From Neckera pumila (taxonomy: Eukaryota; Streptophyta; Bryopsida; Hypnales; Neckeraceae), in NCBI GenBank assembly GCA_963969595.1, contig OZ018408.1, positions 45,447,022 through 45,511,021 on the forward strand: a stretch of DNA of 64,000 bases. The letters run 5' to 3'. Under the pieces are notes generated by a model, which had not been told where the DNA came from, did not search any database, and saw nothing but the letters and a program-made list of their open reading frames with translations. A program made the translations under genes and the position numbers. Positions 25,501-36,708 of this stretch are shown in pieces. Numbering within the stretch: the stretch's first letter is position 1; the number at the start of each line of letters is the position of its first letter.

Positions 25501-26684
25501 CTCCATCGCTCTGTACACCCCGCGTGTGGTGGAGGTTGTGAAAGAGAGACCTCATTGGAATGCCACGGACTTCTTCAGCGCAGTGCATCCCAACACGCCC
25601 TATTTGCATCAATTGCCATGCAGTTGGGGCGCCTTGTTCATGCCGAAGAAGTGGCGAGAGTTTTACAAATACATGGGCATGCGCCACACCGAGGACGCCA
25701 AGTCCAACCCCGTCCAAATTCCCAAGTCGCGAACCAACGGATGGCAGGTCAGTCATCTCGCCTTTTCTTGGTTCACATTGCGGTCAGTGATATAGAATAC
25801 CAAAGACGGAACAAAACTGAATCTTAGACCATTTTGCAGTAGATGAAATACCACGTTTTCTTCCATAGCATAAAATCGGCTGCTTTGAAACGTTTTCAAA
25901 TGGCAGAAAACTTCGTTTATTGTGACAATTATGTGGGTGATATCCTGTGTTATGATTTTGTATTTCCTTGAGATAAACCGAATTTCTATGCTTGAAGTTG
26001 TTGTTGATTGTTGCCGGCACGTTTGCTGACAGGCGTCGTGGAAGAAGTTTCTGATCGACATGATGTATTTGCGGGGTTATGTGACACTGTACCCCAACTT
26101 CCCCAACCAAACAAGTTTCAGCACGAATCATATGGAGCCGGGTGCACACATCGGTGCTGCTGCCAACAAACTCGCTCACAACAGGATTGATTTCGTAGTC
26201 CCTCTCTTGCAGGTTTGGCTCTCGGAGCTCCTGCAAGCTCCTCCATCACCCAAATTGCGCTCATAGTCTTCTTTACTACGATATTCTCGACAATGACATT
26301 CTGACACTTGCCAGATTGCCATCGCCTGTAGTAAACTTGGCACCCATTCATAGTATGTCATGGCTATTATTGGGGACCTTAGGCAGTCAGATGGAATGGG
26401 TCCGGTTGTGCTTGCCGTCTTTCTGATGTCCAGGGGTTGGGGAGAGCACTGACTTTGGGATGGATGTCGTTTTACAGGAGGATTTCTTTCCCCTATTGCC
26501 CAACTCCAAGCTGCCGCCGGCTTCCAAGCTGCCCGTGATCAACCTGTTCAACCAAGCTGCTTCGCTGCGGGGACTCAAAGCTGCAGGGGCCAAGCTCGGA
26601 CAAGACGTGCTGAATTGCACTGAGACGCAGGTGGTGATGGCGGATGACAAAACCGGAGAGCCGCAGACATGCCGCACATTCTAG
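19588..26684 (+). CDS. Plant type II membrane glycosyltransferase with two GT-like halves (At5g12260-type)
   Basis: Ten exons: 19588-20135, 21606-21918, 22251-22603, 22914-23052, 23436-23714, 24107-24356, 24780-25029, 25366-25747, 26033-26212 and 26478-26684. They keep phase throughout and give 966 residues. A basic cytosolic head is followed by one membrane segment at about 73-95 (MALLLTCLQVSFAIYATFLL), the topology of Golgi type II enzymes. The first half has a GT-A fold start (KVTVILNHFQRKTL), a DxD-like YLVDDDM at about 297-301 and TGEDLHLSYQ at about 399-406. The second half starts again near 632 (KIQINIITQNRATSLMRLL) and has LLLEDDIEVSP at about 722-732 and CSWGALF. Plants keep this architecture in a conserved family annotated only as a glycosyltransferase. 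The substrate is unknown; a cell-wall glycan is inferred. The start could also be the ATG at 19612. Confidence 0.9.
20225..20820 (+). repeat. 233-bp tandem repeat in intron 1 of the glycosyltransferase
   Basis: Matching words recur at a fixed spacing of 233 bases: CTTGAAATGTGAGGAAATTAG at 20316 and 20549, GGCTCGTGAGACATGAGG at 20346 with its variant at 20579, and GTTGATGACACTGTTCACATG at 20424 with its variant at 20657. A third, shorter and more diverged unit follows at about 20700-20810. The array lies wholly inside a 1470-bp intron and is non-coding. Confidence 0.75.
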
Positions 26685-26689
26685 ACGAA

Positions 26690-27820
26690 AAATCTCTAAG
26701 CACTCGATGCAACAGTGTTGAGCTTTTTTGACTCGCCAGTTGGGGATACATCAGTCGTCTCGGTACCATGCTCAGCTCTCCCATTCATGTATAGCATTTC
26801 TGGGCATCTACCCCTGCCAGCTCATGTGTATTGAACTATCGACATATTTATTGACATTGAATTGTAATCAACAGTAGAGCAGGTCTTAGTTAAGGCACTT
26901 GCTCTTAGGTAGCATAGTGTGTGAGGTGGCGAAATACGCGTCCTTACCTGCTGGACATTCTGGCTATAAATTAAACGCGAGGCGACATTCTCCTCATGAG
27001 GTGGATACATTCCAGGATACAGAAATTTCGGTATTGCAGGAAGGCTGGATCAATAGGATAGGGAATTTCGATGATGTGAGGTGGGATTATTGTTCCCTTG
27101 ACTTCCGTGAGATGACTGAGATTCGTGTCTTCTCTGCAGTAAAAGCAGCCCATTTGTTTCTCCAGTTTTGCTTACTTGAATGATCTTTCGTTTGGTTGCT
27201 TCTGATCTGGTAGCAATCTGGTAGGAATGGAGGGAGGAGACATGGAATATCTTGAATTCTATCACACAATGCCAAGACATGTGATAGAGAGTCATTCGAA
27301 CAGGTGTCTGTTATGCATTGTTTTGCCAATAATCAGGCTCAGCATTACAGACGCCCGTTCAGTTAGAATAAAATTTGGAGGACAGTATGGAAGTTGGAAA
27401 GGAGGATGAACTCGGAACTTGGACCGCCTCTTCTCATTGAACTTGAAATCCGCGTGATTGAGCAACCAGATTAAATAGCTGTTTAGCAACCACAGCCCTA
27501 TTTTATACCCTCTGCATAGCAATGTCCTTGTGTGGAGAGAATTTGTGGTGGTGGTGATACTGGTAGCAGTGGCCTGGCACTTCGTGTTTGGACAAAGGCT
27601 CACGAGGGATGTATTCCTAATTTGAAAATTGTAAGATTATGTCATTTGTGGAGACTGGAGTCTACCCTATCTGAGGTATTGCATGAAGGTTAAGCACTGA
27701 GCTGCCGGTCTCCTATAGAAATATCCCCAATTATACGGTAGAATGGTCCGCATTATGCTGCTTGGCACTGTAAGATATCTCTTCCACAAAATGGCACGAT
27801 GTCTACCCGGCTGCCCACTG
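26690..27820. other. Intergenic DNA downstream of the glycosyltransferase
   Basis: This holds the 3' UTR and spacer. Several 60-100-codon frames on both strands have no domain and overlap each other. No gene is called. Confidence 0.4.
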
Positions 27821-27825
27821 CTTAA

Positions 27826-28150
27826 AGTAAGGTAGGAGGTCCATAAATGGACCATCTAAGAGCTGGAACTGAATTTTTGGGGAGGTGAAGCATCTTGAAA
27901 TAATTTTCAGTAAATTTTCCTTGAAAGACAAGTGGAATTGCCATCTAACCCAAGTTGTTTCATATACTTTGGAGCTTTGTGGATTTAGTTATAATATTTT
28001 GAAGTTGAAATGGCATAGGGCTCTAAAATGGACCACCCCTAAAATGTCCATTGCTTGTACATTGCTGAAGGGTATGAAAAGCAACATGTACAAATAGTGT
28101 ACATTTAAGGAGGTGGTCCATTTTAGAGCCCGCTCGCTTTTACCTTAGTG
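27826..28150. mobile_element. Small hairpin element
   Basis: The outer ends are imperfectly inverted (AGTAAGGTAGG against TACCTTAGTG). Inside, GGGCTCTAAAATGGACCACC (28017-28036) and its exact reverse complement (28112-28131) form a 20-bp perfect stem around a 75-base loop. There is no coding potential. It resembles a MITE and could also fold as a small-RNA precursor. Confidence 0.5.
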
Positions 28151-28184
28151 GGAGCTTTCCTACATATGTCCAATCTTTGCAAGC

Positions 28185-29279
28185 TACCGTAGGTGTAGGG
28201 CAGCTTCGCCCATTGTCAAGGCGAATAATTAATTAATTTGAAAATTAATGTTTGCCATCTCAAAAAGAAATTTTCAGAAATTCAACTTTGTGGACAATTG
28301 AATAATTGTAATTTTGCCTTTCATCCAACCTTTAACCTAGGTTTTTCTACCCTAACAGAACTTTTGCCCTCATGCATGAGTGTCTTGCACAACTTCTAAA
28401 GCCACTTAAAGTGTGTTATGAAGTGAGAACATAAGCTCTTTATACAAGTAGGATGGTAGGAGGTAAAACAAACCATGTGGGATATGTAAATTAGGATTAG
28501 TAAGAGCTCAACCACTCATAGTCAAGTGAAAAGTAGGAATTGTGTTCAAAGTGAAATTTCAGACTTCATTTAGGCATAGTAGATTAATTTTTTTCAAATT
28601 TTTTTGAACTAGTTTAATGTGAAAAGTAAATCCTAGTTTCATTTCCAAAAATCCGTTTGAGATTTCTAACCTCCAATCAAAAGTTATGGACAAAATTCAT
28701 GGAGGGTTTGAAAAGGACATTTTCTTTGACATTTTCAAATACCCTCTCTAAATTTTGCCAATAACTTTTGACTGGAGGCTCAAAATTACAAACGGATTTT
28801 TGGGGATCAAAGTTAACTTGATTTAGAAGCTTTTCTTAGTTCGAAGATTTTTGAAAACAAATATTCTACTATGCCTAAAGGAAGACTGATGTTCTATATT
28901 GAACACAATTCCTGCATTTTGACAATGAGTAGTCAACACTCTCAGTTTTAGTTTGTCCCATATCCTTTGAGGATTCATAATGGACAATGGATTTCATTAT
29001 AACAATAACTTCTCCACTCTTCATTCTCATAGAATATCATTAAGGTAATTCCTTCATGTAGCCATCAAAAAAATTCTTGATGGTAAATGGCACATGGACT
29101 TTGTGTTCACTTTGAAGTCTAAATTTTTTTATTTTTTTGCTCGTGTAATTTCTAAATATTTCGCCATCTTTTTCATTTCATTTTATTATATTTCGCCAAT
29201 TGCTCAGCATAATTTCCAAAATATTTCGCCATAATTTTTTGGAATTATTTTTAGGCGAAGCTGCCCTACACCTACGGTA
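28185..29279. mobile_element. 1.1-kb foldback element with 26-bp perfect ends
   Basis: The ends TACCGTAGGTGTAGGGCAGC...CGCC at 28185-28210 and its exact reverse complement at 29254-29279 bound a segment that is largely palindromic. GGCATAGTAGATTAAT near 28580 pairs with ATTCTACTATGCC near 28860, and AAATCCGTTTGAGATTTC near 28650 pairs with CAAACGGATTTTTGG near 28790. A TA lies at each outer end and could be a target duplication of Tc1/mariner type. No transposase is seen. Confidence 0.7.
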
Positions 29280-29473
29280 AAGTTGGAAAATGTGATTTGA
29301 AAGATGTGATTTAAAACGAAAGAATGATTTGGTTTCTTTGTTAAAAAAATTCCCAAAATTTTTGGCAATCCATTTTGGAATTTCTTAAATTTTTTGGGCT
29401 GACGGTGGCAGGGGTAAAGAATTCAGTGAGACTTGAGTGAGACTTGAGTAAGACTTCCGGAATCCGGACCACA

Positions 29474-30055
29474 GAGGCGGGGTTTTTCTAGGGTTTGGAG
29501 TTGCGGTAGTAGTCAGTGGAAGCAGTCTTCTTGCTTCATCGTTTTGCCTTGTCTTCACCGCTGGTGCTTTTGCAACTCCGATTCCATAACATCAACCCAT
29601 CGCAGCAGCAATTAAGGATTACGATCTGAGCATAAAACGTTGCGCAGTTCTTTTTTAAGGCCAATTCCGTGGAATATGGTCTCCAGTGCTTTGTTTTGTA
29701 GTTGTAGGGTTTAAGGGGAGGACTGAGCGATGGCCAACGCGAGCAGCGGAGGCGTGCCTCGCGGGGCGCCGGTTCAGCCGACGAGCCAGCAGGTCCGTTT
29801 TTTGTTTTCCAATTGCTTGAGTCTTGCGGAGATTTTGCTGCAGCTAATCAGTGTGCAATGAATGGAAAGAGTCGGTGGGTTTTTTTGGAATTCTTGTTGG
29901 TGCAAAGGGGCGATCACATTGTTGAGTGTGGTGGAGCTATCGATTTCTTTTGGCGTGTGGCTGTGGTTGTAGATTGCTGGTGGAAATTTTGTTGAATTTG
30001 CGCGTGGATTCTTTGGATTGTGGGAGTCGATTAAAGTTTTAAGGTTTATTATGGG
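29474..30055 (+). promoter_or_regulatory. Gene-start module, copy C (ARP9 promoter, first exon and start of intron 1)
   Basis: This is the intact version of the module. It contains telo-box motifs (TTTTTCTAGGGTTTGG and TTGTAGGGTTTAAGGG), a short leader, the start codon at 29730 with 21 in-frame codons, a donor CAG|GTCCGT at 29793, and conserved intronic sequence. Similarity with copy A stops at about 30055, only about 20 bases before the second exon of ARP9. The duplicated unit therefore covers exactly the promoter-to-intron part. Confidence 0.65.
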
Positions 30056-33000
30056 AATCATGTGTGCGAGCAGGATTATTACAAGTCGTTGGTGCCATCT
30101 CAGCTCGTTGCGGAGCGTGGCGAAGAAATTGTTGTCATAAACCCTGGTACATTGCTCTTTGTTTCTCATGAACCTGCTGTTATTGGGAATTGTGGTGAGA
30201 ACTGTATGAGGACGTTTTGCATTAAGATTTTTGATTGCGGTCCTCGTACTTTTCAGGTTGAGAGTTTGTCTCGTCGGAATCGCTCTAATGTTGAGCTTGA
30301 TTGAGCAGGCTCTGCAAATGTTCGAATTGGTCTTGCATCTGCAAAGGCTCCGGTGACTGTGCCGCACTGCATTGCTCACCAGTTGCGCATGAGTGGTAAT
30401 GAGCAAGATTCCGCCGAATTACCGAAGAAAGGAGCAATCGGCGAGAGTCGGGTATTGAATGCAACACGACTCAACTAATTATCATTAATAGCATTTCTGG
30501 GAGGGGAGGGAATTTGTTGAGATGCTTGAGGTGCTAGAACAAGCTAGGAGTTCTTGATTAAAAGGAATGACATTTCGAGGGTGAAATCTTCCGGATGTTT
30601 CGTTCGGATACATAGATGACGAAAGATGGTGAGCCCTCTCGGCGATTATAGTTGTACGAGCAGGAATGAAGCAACGGGAGTGTGTGGCTTATTAGCTGCC
30701 TAATCGAAACTTAAAGTATCTATTGGTTCAATTTTGTCTACAGCAATAATCTTGGTTAGTCTATAATCTTGGTTATATGATTCAATTTGCTAATGGCCTA
30801 CTTATACAGTGCGATCCCTAATGTTTACCTTTTCGTGATAAGGGTTTGGGTCTTGCTGGTTTACGTGACAGCTGGGAGTCACATATTAGCACATGTGCAG
30901 TGTTTTAATTGCAAGTTTATCCTGATTATGGCAGTTTGGAACGTCATCATTATCAGCAGCAAGGGTGGATGAACGACAAGATGCTCTTGAGCTGGTATAG
31001 TGATCAGCTGCTGTCTCCTGTGGGTTGTGGTAGCTGTCGCATTTGACGGGTTCCAATATCCAGTTGAAATATTTATGTATTCTTAGCTCTAATTTTTTAC
31101 ACTATTTGAAGTGTTCTAGGGAAAGCCTCTGCCCTACCTTGGTTGACCTTGGGCTTTTGTTGTATGAAAGGTTCTTTCCTCAATATTTACTTTGTTGGGT
31201 CTGTTTGTCAGGTGGTTTCGCAGCTTAAGGTCAGGTCATTCTTCTCTGATGCTAAGGTAAGATGAATTATTCTCCGCTTGATATTCTACATGCTTAAGCG
31301 CAATGCTGTTCTTCTCAGCTCACCCCACTATTTTTTCGTTCATTACAATTCATGGATTCCTGAAATTCTGTGATAGTGTATATGAGGAAGATACCGCCAA
31401 AATGTCAAGGGTAGGCAAATGAGTCCGAAACACACAAATAATTTGAGTTCCTATCGAATGTTCCAATTTTGGGTTTGGTTCACAAATATCTGCAGAGATA
31501 AATTGAGGTATTCACTTGAAATCTGTCAACACAACCCTAAGGTTGCACTTGAATTTCGGGCAGTAACTCACAGATAGAAGGGCCAGGCAGGTGCGGGGGA
31601 TTCGAACAGTTGCGAATTGCTTTCAAAGGAGCGAGATACAGGGTTTGAATGGACTAATGTAGAGGAGAATTCTGCTGGGCGTTCAGTACCAAGAATTCAG
31701 AAATCTTCAATCGCCAATGACAGAACGGACGGTATAGTAAAAAAATCTCACAGCTTGTGGATGTATTGTACCAGTCATTGTGGAAGTCAATTTTAAAAGC
31801 GGTGTTCACATTTGAATTGTACAACATACTAGATATATTAGTGCCTGAGTAATTAGCTTAATCCAGCATCTTGTTAGCTTGTTCATTATGACTGAGGATA
31901 GTTCTCTTCAATTATGCTCAATATGTTAGTTGTTGTTAGCAACTGCAGATTTTTACAAGAATCGTGAGAAAAACAGCGGCAAGGTCTCGATAGATGCAGA
32001 CGACGCTAAGGATATGGAAATGCATAAACAGAAGCTTGATAGGTTTAAATTGTATCGCAAATACATCTGTGGGGAGGAAGCGTTAAAGATTCCTGCAAGC
32101 CTGCCGTACACTCTATATCGGCCTATGTGTCGTGGTCGTCTCAATATATCTAGTAAATATTCTATGCAGCAGGTATGGTAGTAGTTAATTTTTAGCCTGT
32201 GCTCTGTTAAGAGCAATCAATATGGTTTTCTACAATATTCGCCCTGACTACCTCGATTCCCTTCTATTTGGTGGAAATGAATGAAAAGTTGAGCATTAAT
32301 ATCTTCCAATTCTACTGTAACGATTTTTAAAAATGTGCATGGCCAGGTTTGTGATGATATCTACAGAATATGGGATTACATTTTAACAGAGAAGTGTCAA
32401 ATTGGCTCCAAATTGCGACCAAGATTTTCAGCAGTTTTGGTTGTCCCCGATACTCTTGATAATCGAGGTGAGATTCTTGTGATTTGGAATATTTGGTGAA
32501 GTTTTAGTTTTAAGAATTAGAGTAGCATGGAAGATTTTATCAACAACCTTCTCTTCGAACTTTTGACACGAGGTTTAAGAAATTCCTTCCCACTCAGTTG
32601 TGAGTTGTTTTCTGGAAATACTATTTGTGTGAAAATCGGACTTTGGTTCCGTTGCAGTATACGAGTGAACTCAAAAAACGCGCATTTTTTATTTCGTATT
32701 TGAATTACTATCGTAGTGAGGGATAAGCTCCGATTTACTTACAGTTTCTTGCTGTATAATTTTGAAATGCAGAGGTAAAAGAGTTGCTGTCCGTGGTTTT
32801 GCGAGATCTTCAGTTCCACTCTGCTGTTGTAATTCAGGTATACTTCTGTTCAAGAATTTCTGAGCTATCATAGTTCTGAGTTCTCCAGGTTATGAGAAGG
32901 GATTTTGTCATTTCTTTTTATTGTTTCATTGCTCTTGCTTAAACGTTATGTCCACGGTGATGATGGACATATACCTGATTATTTGTATTGAATTTCAGGA

Positions 33001-35910
33001 ATGTGTGTCGGCTACTTTCGGGAATGGATTCTCATCAGGTTGCATCGTAAATATGGGTTCACAAGTTATTTCAGGCATGTGTGTTGAGGTATGCTGACCT
33101 TTAAATCTCAAATATCTGACAATTTACCTTACCAACTGGTTGTGATAATTAAAGTAACATTTCTAAGTTTAGAGTATTTCATCACGACCAGCGAATGGTC
33201 TGGAGACCTCCTTTGCGGAATCTCATGTGTGGCATTATACAGTGTCCAGATTTTCGGGATAATTTGCATATTACACATTGAAAAATATTGCTTAAATTGC
33301 TTAATATACATTGGAAATCCTGAGTTTGGGTGAACATGTAGAGTCTATGAACCTTGTGGATTATATTGATCGAATGATTTTTCAAGAACAGGATATTTGT
33401 GAGATTGACTCTTTGACCTTGGTTTTTAAGGAACTGAAATTTAAGTTAAGATTCCATTTGGTTGCACAGGAAGGGGTTGCTATTCCATCAACACGTTTTT
33501 TGCTACCTTATGGTGGAGATGTACGTGCCTTTCATTTGGATTGTGTTACTCCTTTATATATTTCTATTATTGATTCTTGTTTGCGCATCTTTAGCATCTG
33601 TAGTAACTATGCTTGTTTCTTCATGGTATTCTTCTCCATTCCGTTTGAAATATGTGGAGGTATGGGTGCAATTTTTTGTATTTGAGGATTGTTTTTGTGC
33701 TCATTATTTTGATGCAGGACATCACGAGATGTTTATTGTGGATCCAACGACGAAAGAAGACATGGCCTATTGCTGACACTGATCTGCTTCGTGATCCATT
33801 GGACTTTCAAACTCTCGAGAAGCTGAAGGAGACTCACTGCGTGCTTTTTGTAAACACTTGCCTTCCTTTTATGCTCTTTTTACAGTGGCCTCCAACGCCA
33901 AGTAGGACGTTTTATGCCTCCCTTGTCAGAATATTGTCCATGAAAGATGAAATATTGTGGCCGTGTCTGAGCTCACCTTATTTGACTCTAATGTTTTCAG
34001 GACGGTGAGCAGCACACTACAGTTGATGTCCGGTGCCGCATGGCAGGCGAGCCAACTCGAGTGTACACGATTTTATTGTCGTCTTTGAACGTGCGTACTA
34101 AATCACTTCCCCTTGCTCTTTGTTACCTTTGTGTGCTACTACTCTGATTTGCCAAGTTTTGGTTCTGTTCCACTAGGGTAGCAATTTGCCATGCTGTCAT
34201 CTTCTGCAAGTGAGTGACCCAGTTGTTTCCATATTGCAGGTTCCACCCATGGGGCTGTTTTACCCGTCCCTTCTTTCATTGGAGGATTTTTCGCCCCTTC
34301 CGCGACCCTGGTCTGTCTTTCTGGTTTCTTACATCTGCATAGCTGACTTTATTTTATTTTTGTCAGCTGTCTGCACTGATTCTTGTTCTTTACTATTTAT
34401 TCTCAATTTCTGTTGGTTAAATGCAGTAACCTCTTTTCAGTCGAAACCTGAGAGTGCTCATGCTCTAGATGATGGTGCTCCTATTGTAGGTTTCACATTG
34501 ACCACGAAGACAATACAGACGATAATTTTGCTGAAGCTGGTCGACGCCTGGAGACCAATGAAACAGGTCTAACCAATGGAAGTCTTAATGGAAATTCTAT
34601 CAATAACGATTCTGATCCGTACGACTTTGAAGACAAAGAGAAGAAAGAGGTGGAGGAAATTTCAAGTGGTCTTGCGCAAGCTATTGTCAAAAGTATACTG
34701 TCGTTAGGTGAGGCTTGCGCGTGCAATTTTTAGTTTGAATTCGTGTTCGCTGCCTATATCCAGCCGTATGTTCCGTATGTTCGTGAAGCAAAAAATAACT
34801 TGCTTTCTCCTGTAATTTAGTTGCCCGTTTGTGTACTTTCGTCAGTAACACTTGCTCCTTCTGAAATTACAGGACGCGTGGATCTTCAGAAGAAGCTGTT
34901 TGCAAGTATCCAGCTGGTTGGTTCCCTTGAGTTATCATTTCATCTCAGTTCATATTTATTACAGCACTAAATCTGTGCTGTAGTTTCCAATCACTTGGAC
35001 TGTGTAAAAGCTCGTACATTGGATCATATTCTTTTATTTGCAGAAGCTTTTTAAATCATTCCGAATGTCCCGAGTTCAGTGTAGCTTTACTGAAAATCTG
35101 AAATCTCTTCTATATTCGCCTTTGTTAGGTCGGTGGCCTTGGGTTAACTAAAGGGCTGGTGGATGCTGTTGAGGAAAGGTACATTCACCCAGGAAGACCG
35201 GATTTTATGCAACTTTGCCTTGCGTTTATGGGTATTGCATTTTTTTACTTTGTATGATGGACATTAACATCAAGTCAAGTTGATCTACTGACTAATCCCT
35301 TAAGGTCCTGGCAAATTTTTCAGGGTTCTGCATGCCATACCTGTGGATGAAGCTGTGGACACTGTGGAGGTATGCAATCTTTTGCGGATTCCATGACATT
35401 GGATGGTTATCTGTTCACAGGGCTCCTAAATTCATTACGTACCTTCTGAACGATCTTCTGGATATATTTACTTATTTTGTGGATTTTCTCAACGTCTCAT
35501 TATTTGGCAGGTCCTTCCTAATCGAATGGATCCAATGAATATAACGTGGAAAGGTGGAGCGGTGAGTATTTCAAGCCGTCTCGTCTTAATTTGATGGCGT
35601 CACCTCTGTGATTTCAGTCAGGCGTACACTAATTTTGACCAGAGCAGTAGTCCTTTTTGTAATGTGTATTTCTTCCTGTATGTCGGTTTTCTATGATCAC
35701 TATGATCAAATGATTTGCAGCTGTTTATTGATGCATTCGCAATGCTCATGGTCTGTTTAGGTTCTTGCTGTTTTGGACTTCGGACGTGACTCTTGGGTGC
35801 AGTACGAAGATTGGTTGGATGGCATGGTCATGGTTGGCAGTGGCCGGAAGTATAGGGACTCTAATACCCTGCAGGCTCAAGCATTTTGGTATAATGCCAT
35901 GTTAGATTAA
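29730..35910 (+). CDS. ARP9: Nuclear actin-related protein ARP9 (Arp8-type, INO80 chromatin remodelling)
   Basis: Twenty exons: 29730-29792, 30074-30146, 30309-30451, 30935-30994, 31212-31256, 31587-31731, 31949-32172, 32347-32467, 32773-32837, 32999-33088, 33470-33520, 33718-33849, 34001-34090, 34240-34310, 34490-34707, 34873-34916, 35129-35178, 35324-35369, 35511-35561 and 35761-35910. Phases agree and give 643 residues. Recognisable plant ARP9 blocks are VPSQLVAERG and INPGSANVRIGLAS (actin phosphate loop region), YICGEEALKIPASLPY, VVPDTLDNREVKELL, TFGNGFSSGCIVNMG, DITRCLLWIQR, VPPMGLFYPSLL and GLGLTKGLVDAV. A charged insertion lies at about 465-515. The family corresponds to Arp8, a nuclear INO80 subunit that binds nucleosomes. 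The first 21 residues (MANASSGGVPRG...) precede the point where Arabidopsis ARP9 starts and come from the duplicated module. The acceptor of exon 6 (31587) is the least certain junction. Confidence 0.93.
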
Positions 35911-36708
35911 ACTTGGACACCAGGAATGAATTCAGTTTTTTTCTAATTGAGCACTTGTTCAACATCACGAGCCCAAAGTTTCACTTTTTCTGGACAGGGC
36001 GGGTGCTTGAGAGGCTTTAGTTGGATGGGCTTGGAAACTTCTGGGTGAATATGATCAGTGTCTCCATATTCTGCATTTATGATCAGTTTTTGAGTTTGTT
36101 CTTTTTCTTAGAAGTTTGTATCTGCTGGATGCTGTAACAGTTTTAAGGTAAAGGGCATTATAACATAGGTAGGACTTGATTTTTGGGAGATTTCTAGAGC
36201 TGTGGAAAGATCTTGGGTGCAAGAGACGAACCTGTTTTGTTTTTTTATCGCTGTGTGATTTCTTGTCAAAGTGGGAGCCACTACAAGTCAGAGTAGACAA
36301 CCCCGTCTACAAGAAAAGCTTGTGTTTTGAGTCCATACTTATTTTGAAACAAAGAGCTTCAAGAGCTTAGTCCCTGTGACACTGACTTGCTTAGTTCCAA
36401 CCGAAAGTTTCCTCACATTCACTGCATGTCACTTTTGTCGATTCCACCACCCCTTTTGGTCCTTGGCAATAAACAGTGAAGCCCTCAGCAATTCAGTCGA
36501 AGAGGTGAAAGAACATGCAAGAACTTCATGCTTTCATTCAGAACCTCGGTGACCATGTCTCTTGGCCTGACCAATCTGTGAAGGGTAATACCCCATATAG
36601 CAACATCAATGATAAATGCCTGAAAAGACACTAATCAATTTCTTCTATCCTGGCGCTTTCCCATGGTTTGAGTAATCACTGACAACACCATGCTAATGAA
36701 TAAGCTGA
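35911..36708. other. Convergent 3' ends of ARP9 and gamma-carbonic anhydrase
   Basis: The two genes face each other with about 800 bases between their stop codons. This space holds both 3' UTRs. No other gene is seen. Confidence 0.5.

Noticed and set aside
25438..25827. 129-codon alternative plus frame overlapping glycosyltransferase exon 8
   Set aside because: It is a shadow frame; the real frame continues in phase across both splice junctions and keeps conserved motifs.
29774..30406. 210-codon minus-strand open frame
   Set aside because: It is antisense to ARP9 exons 2-3 and introns 1-2, has no domain, and the plus-strand exons are clearly coding.
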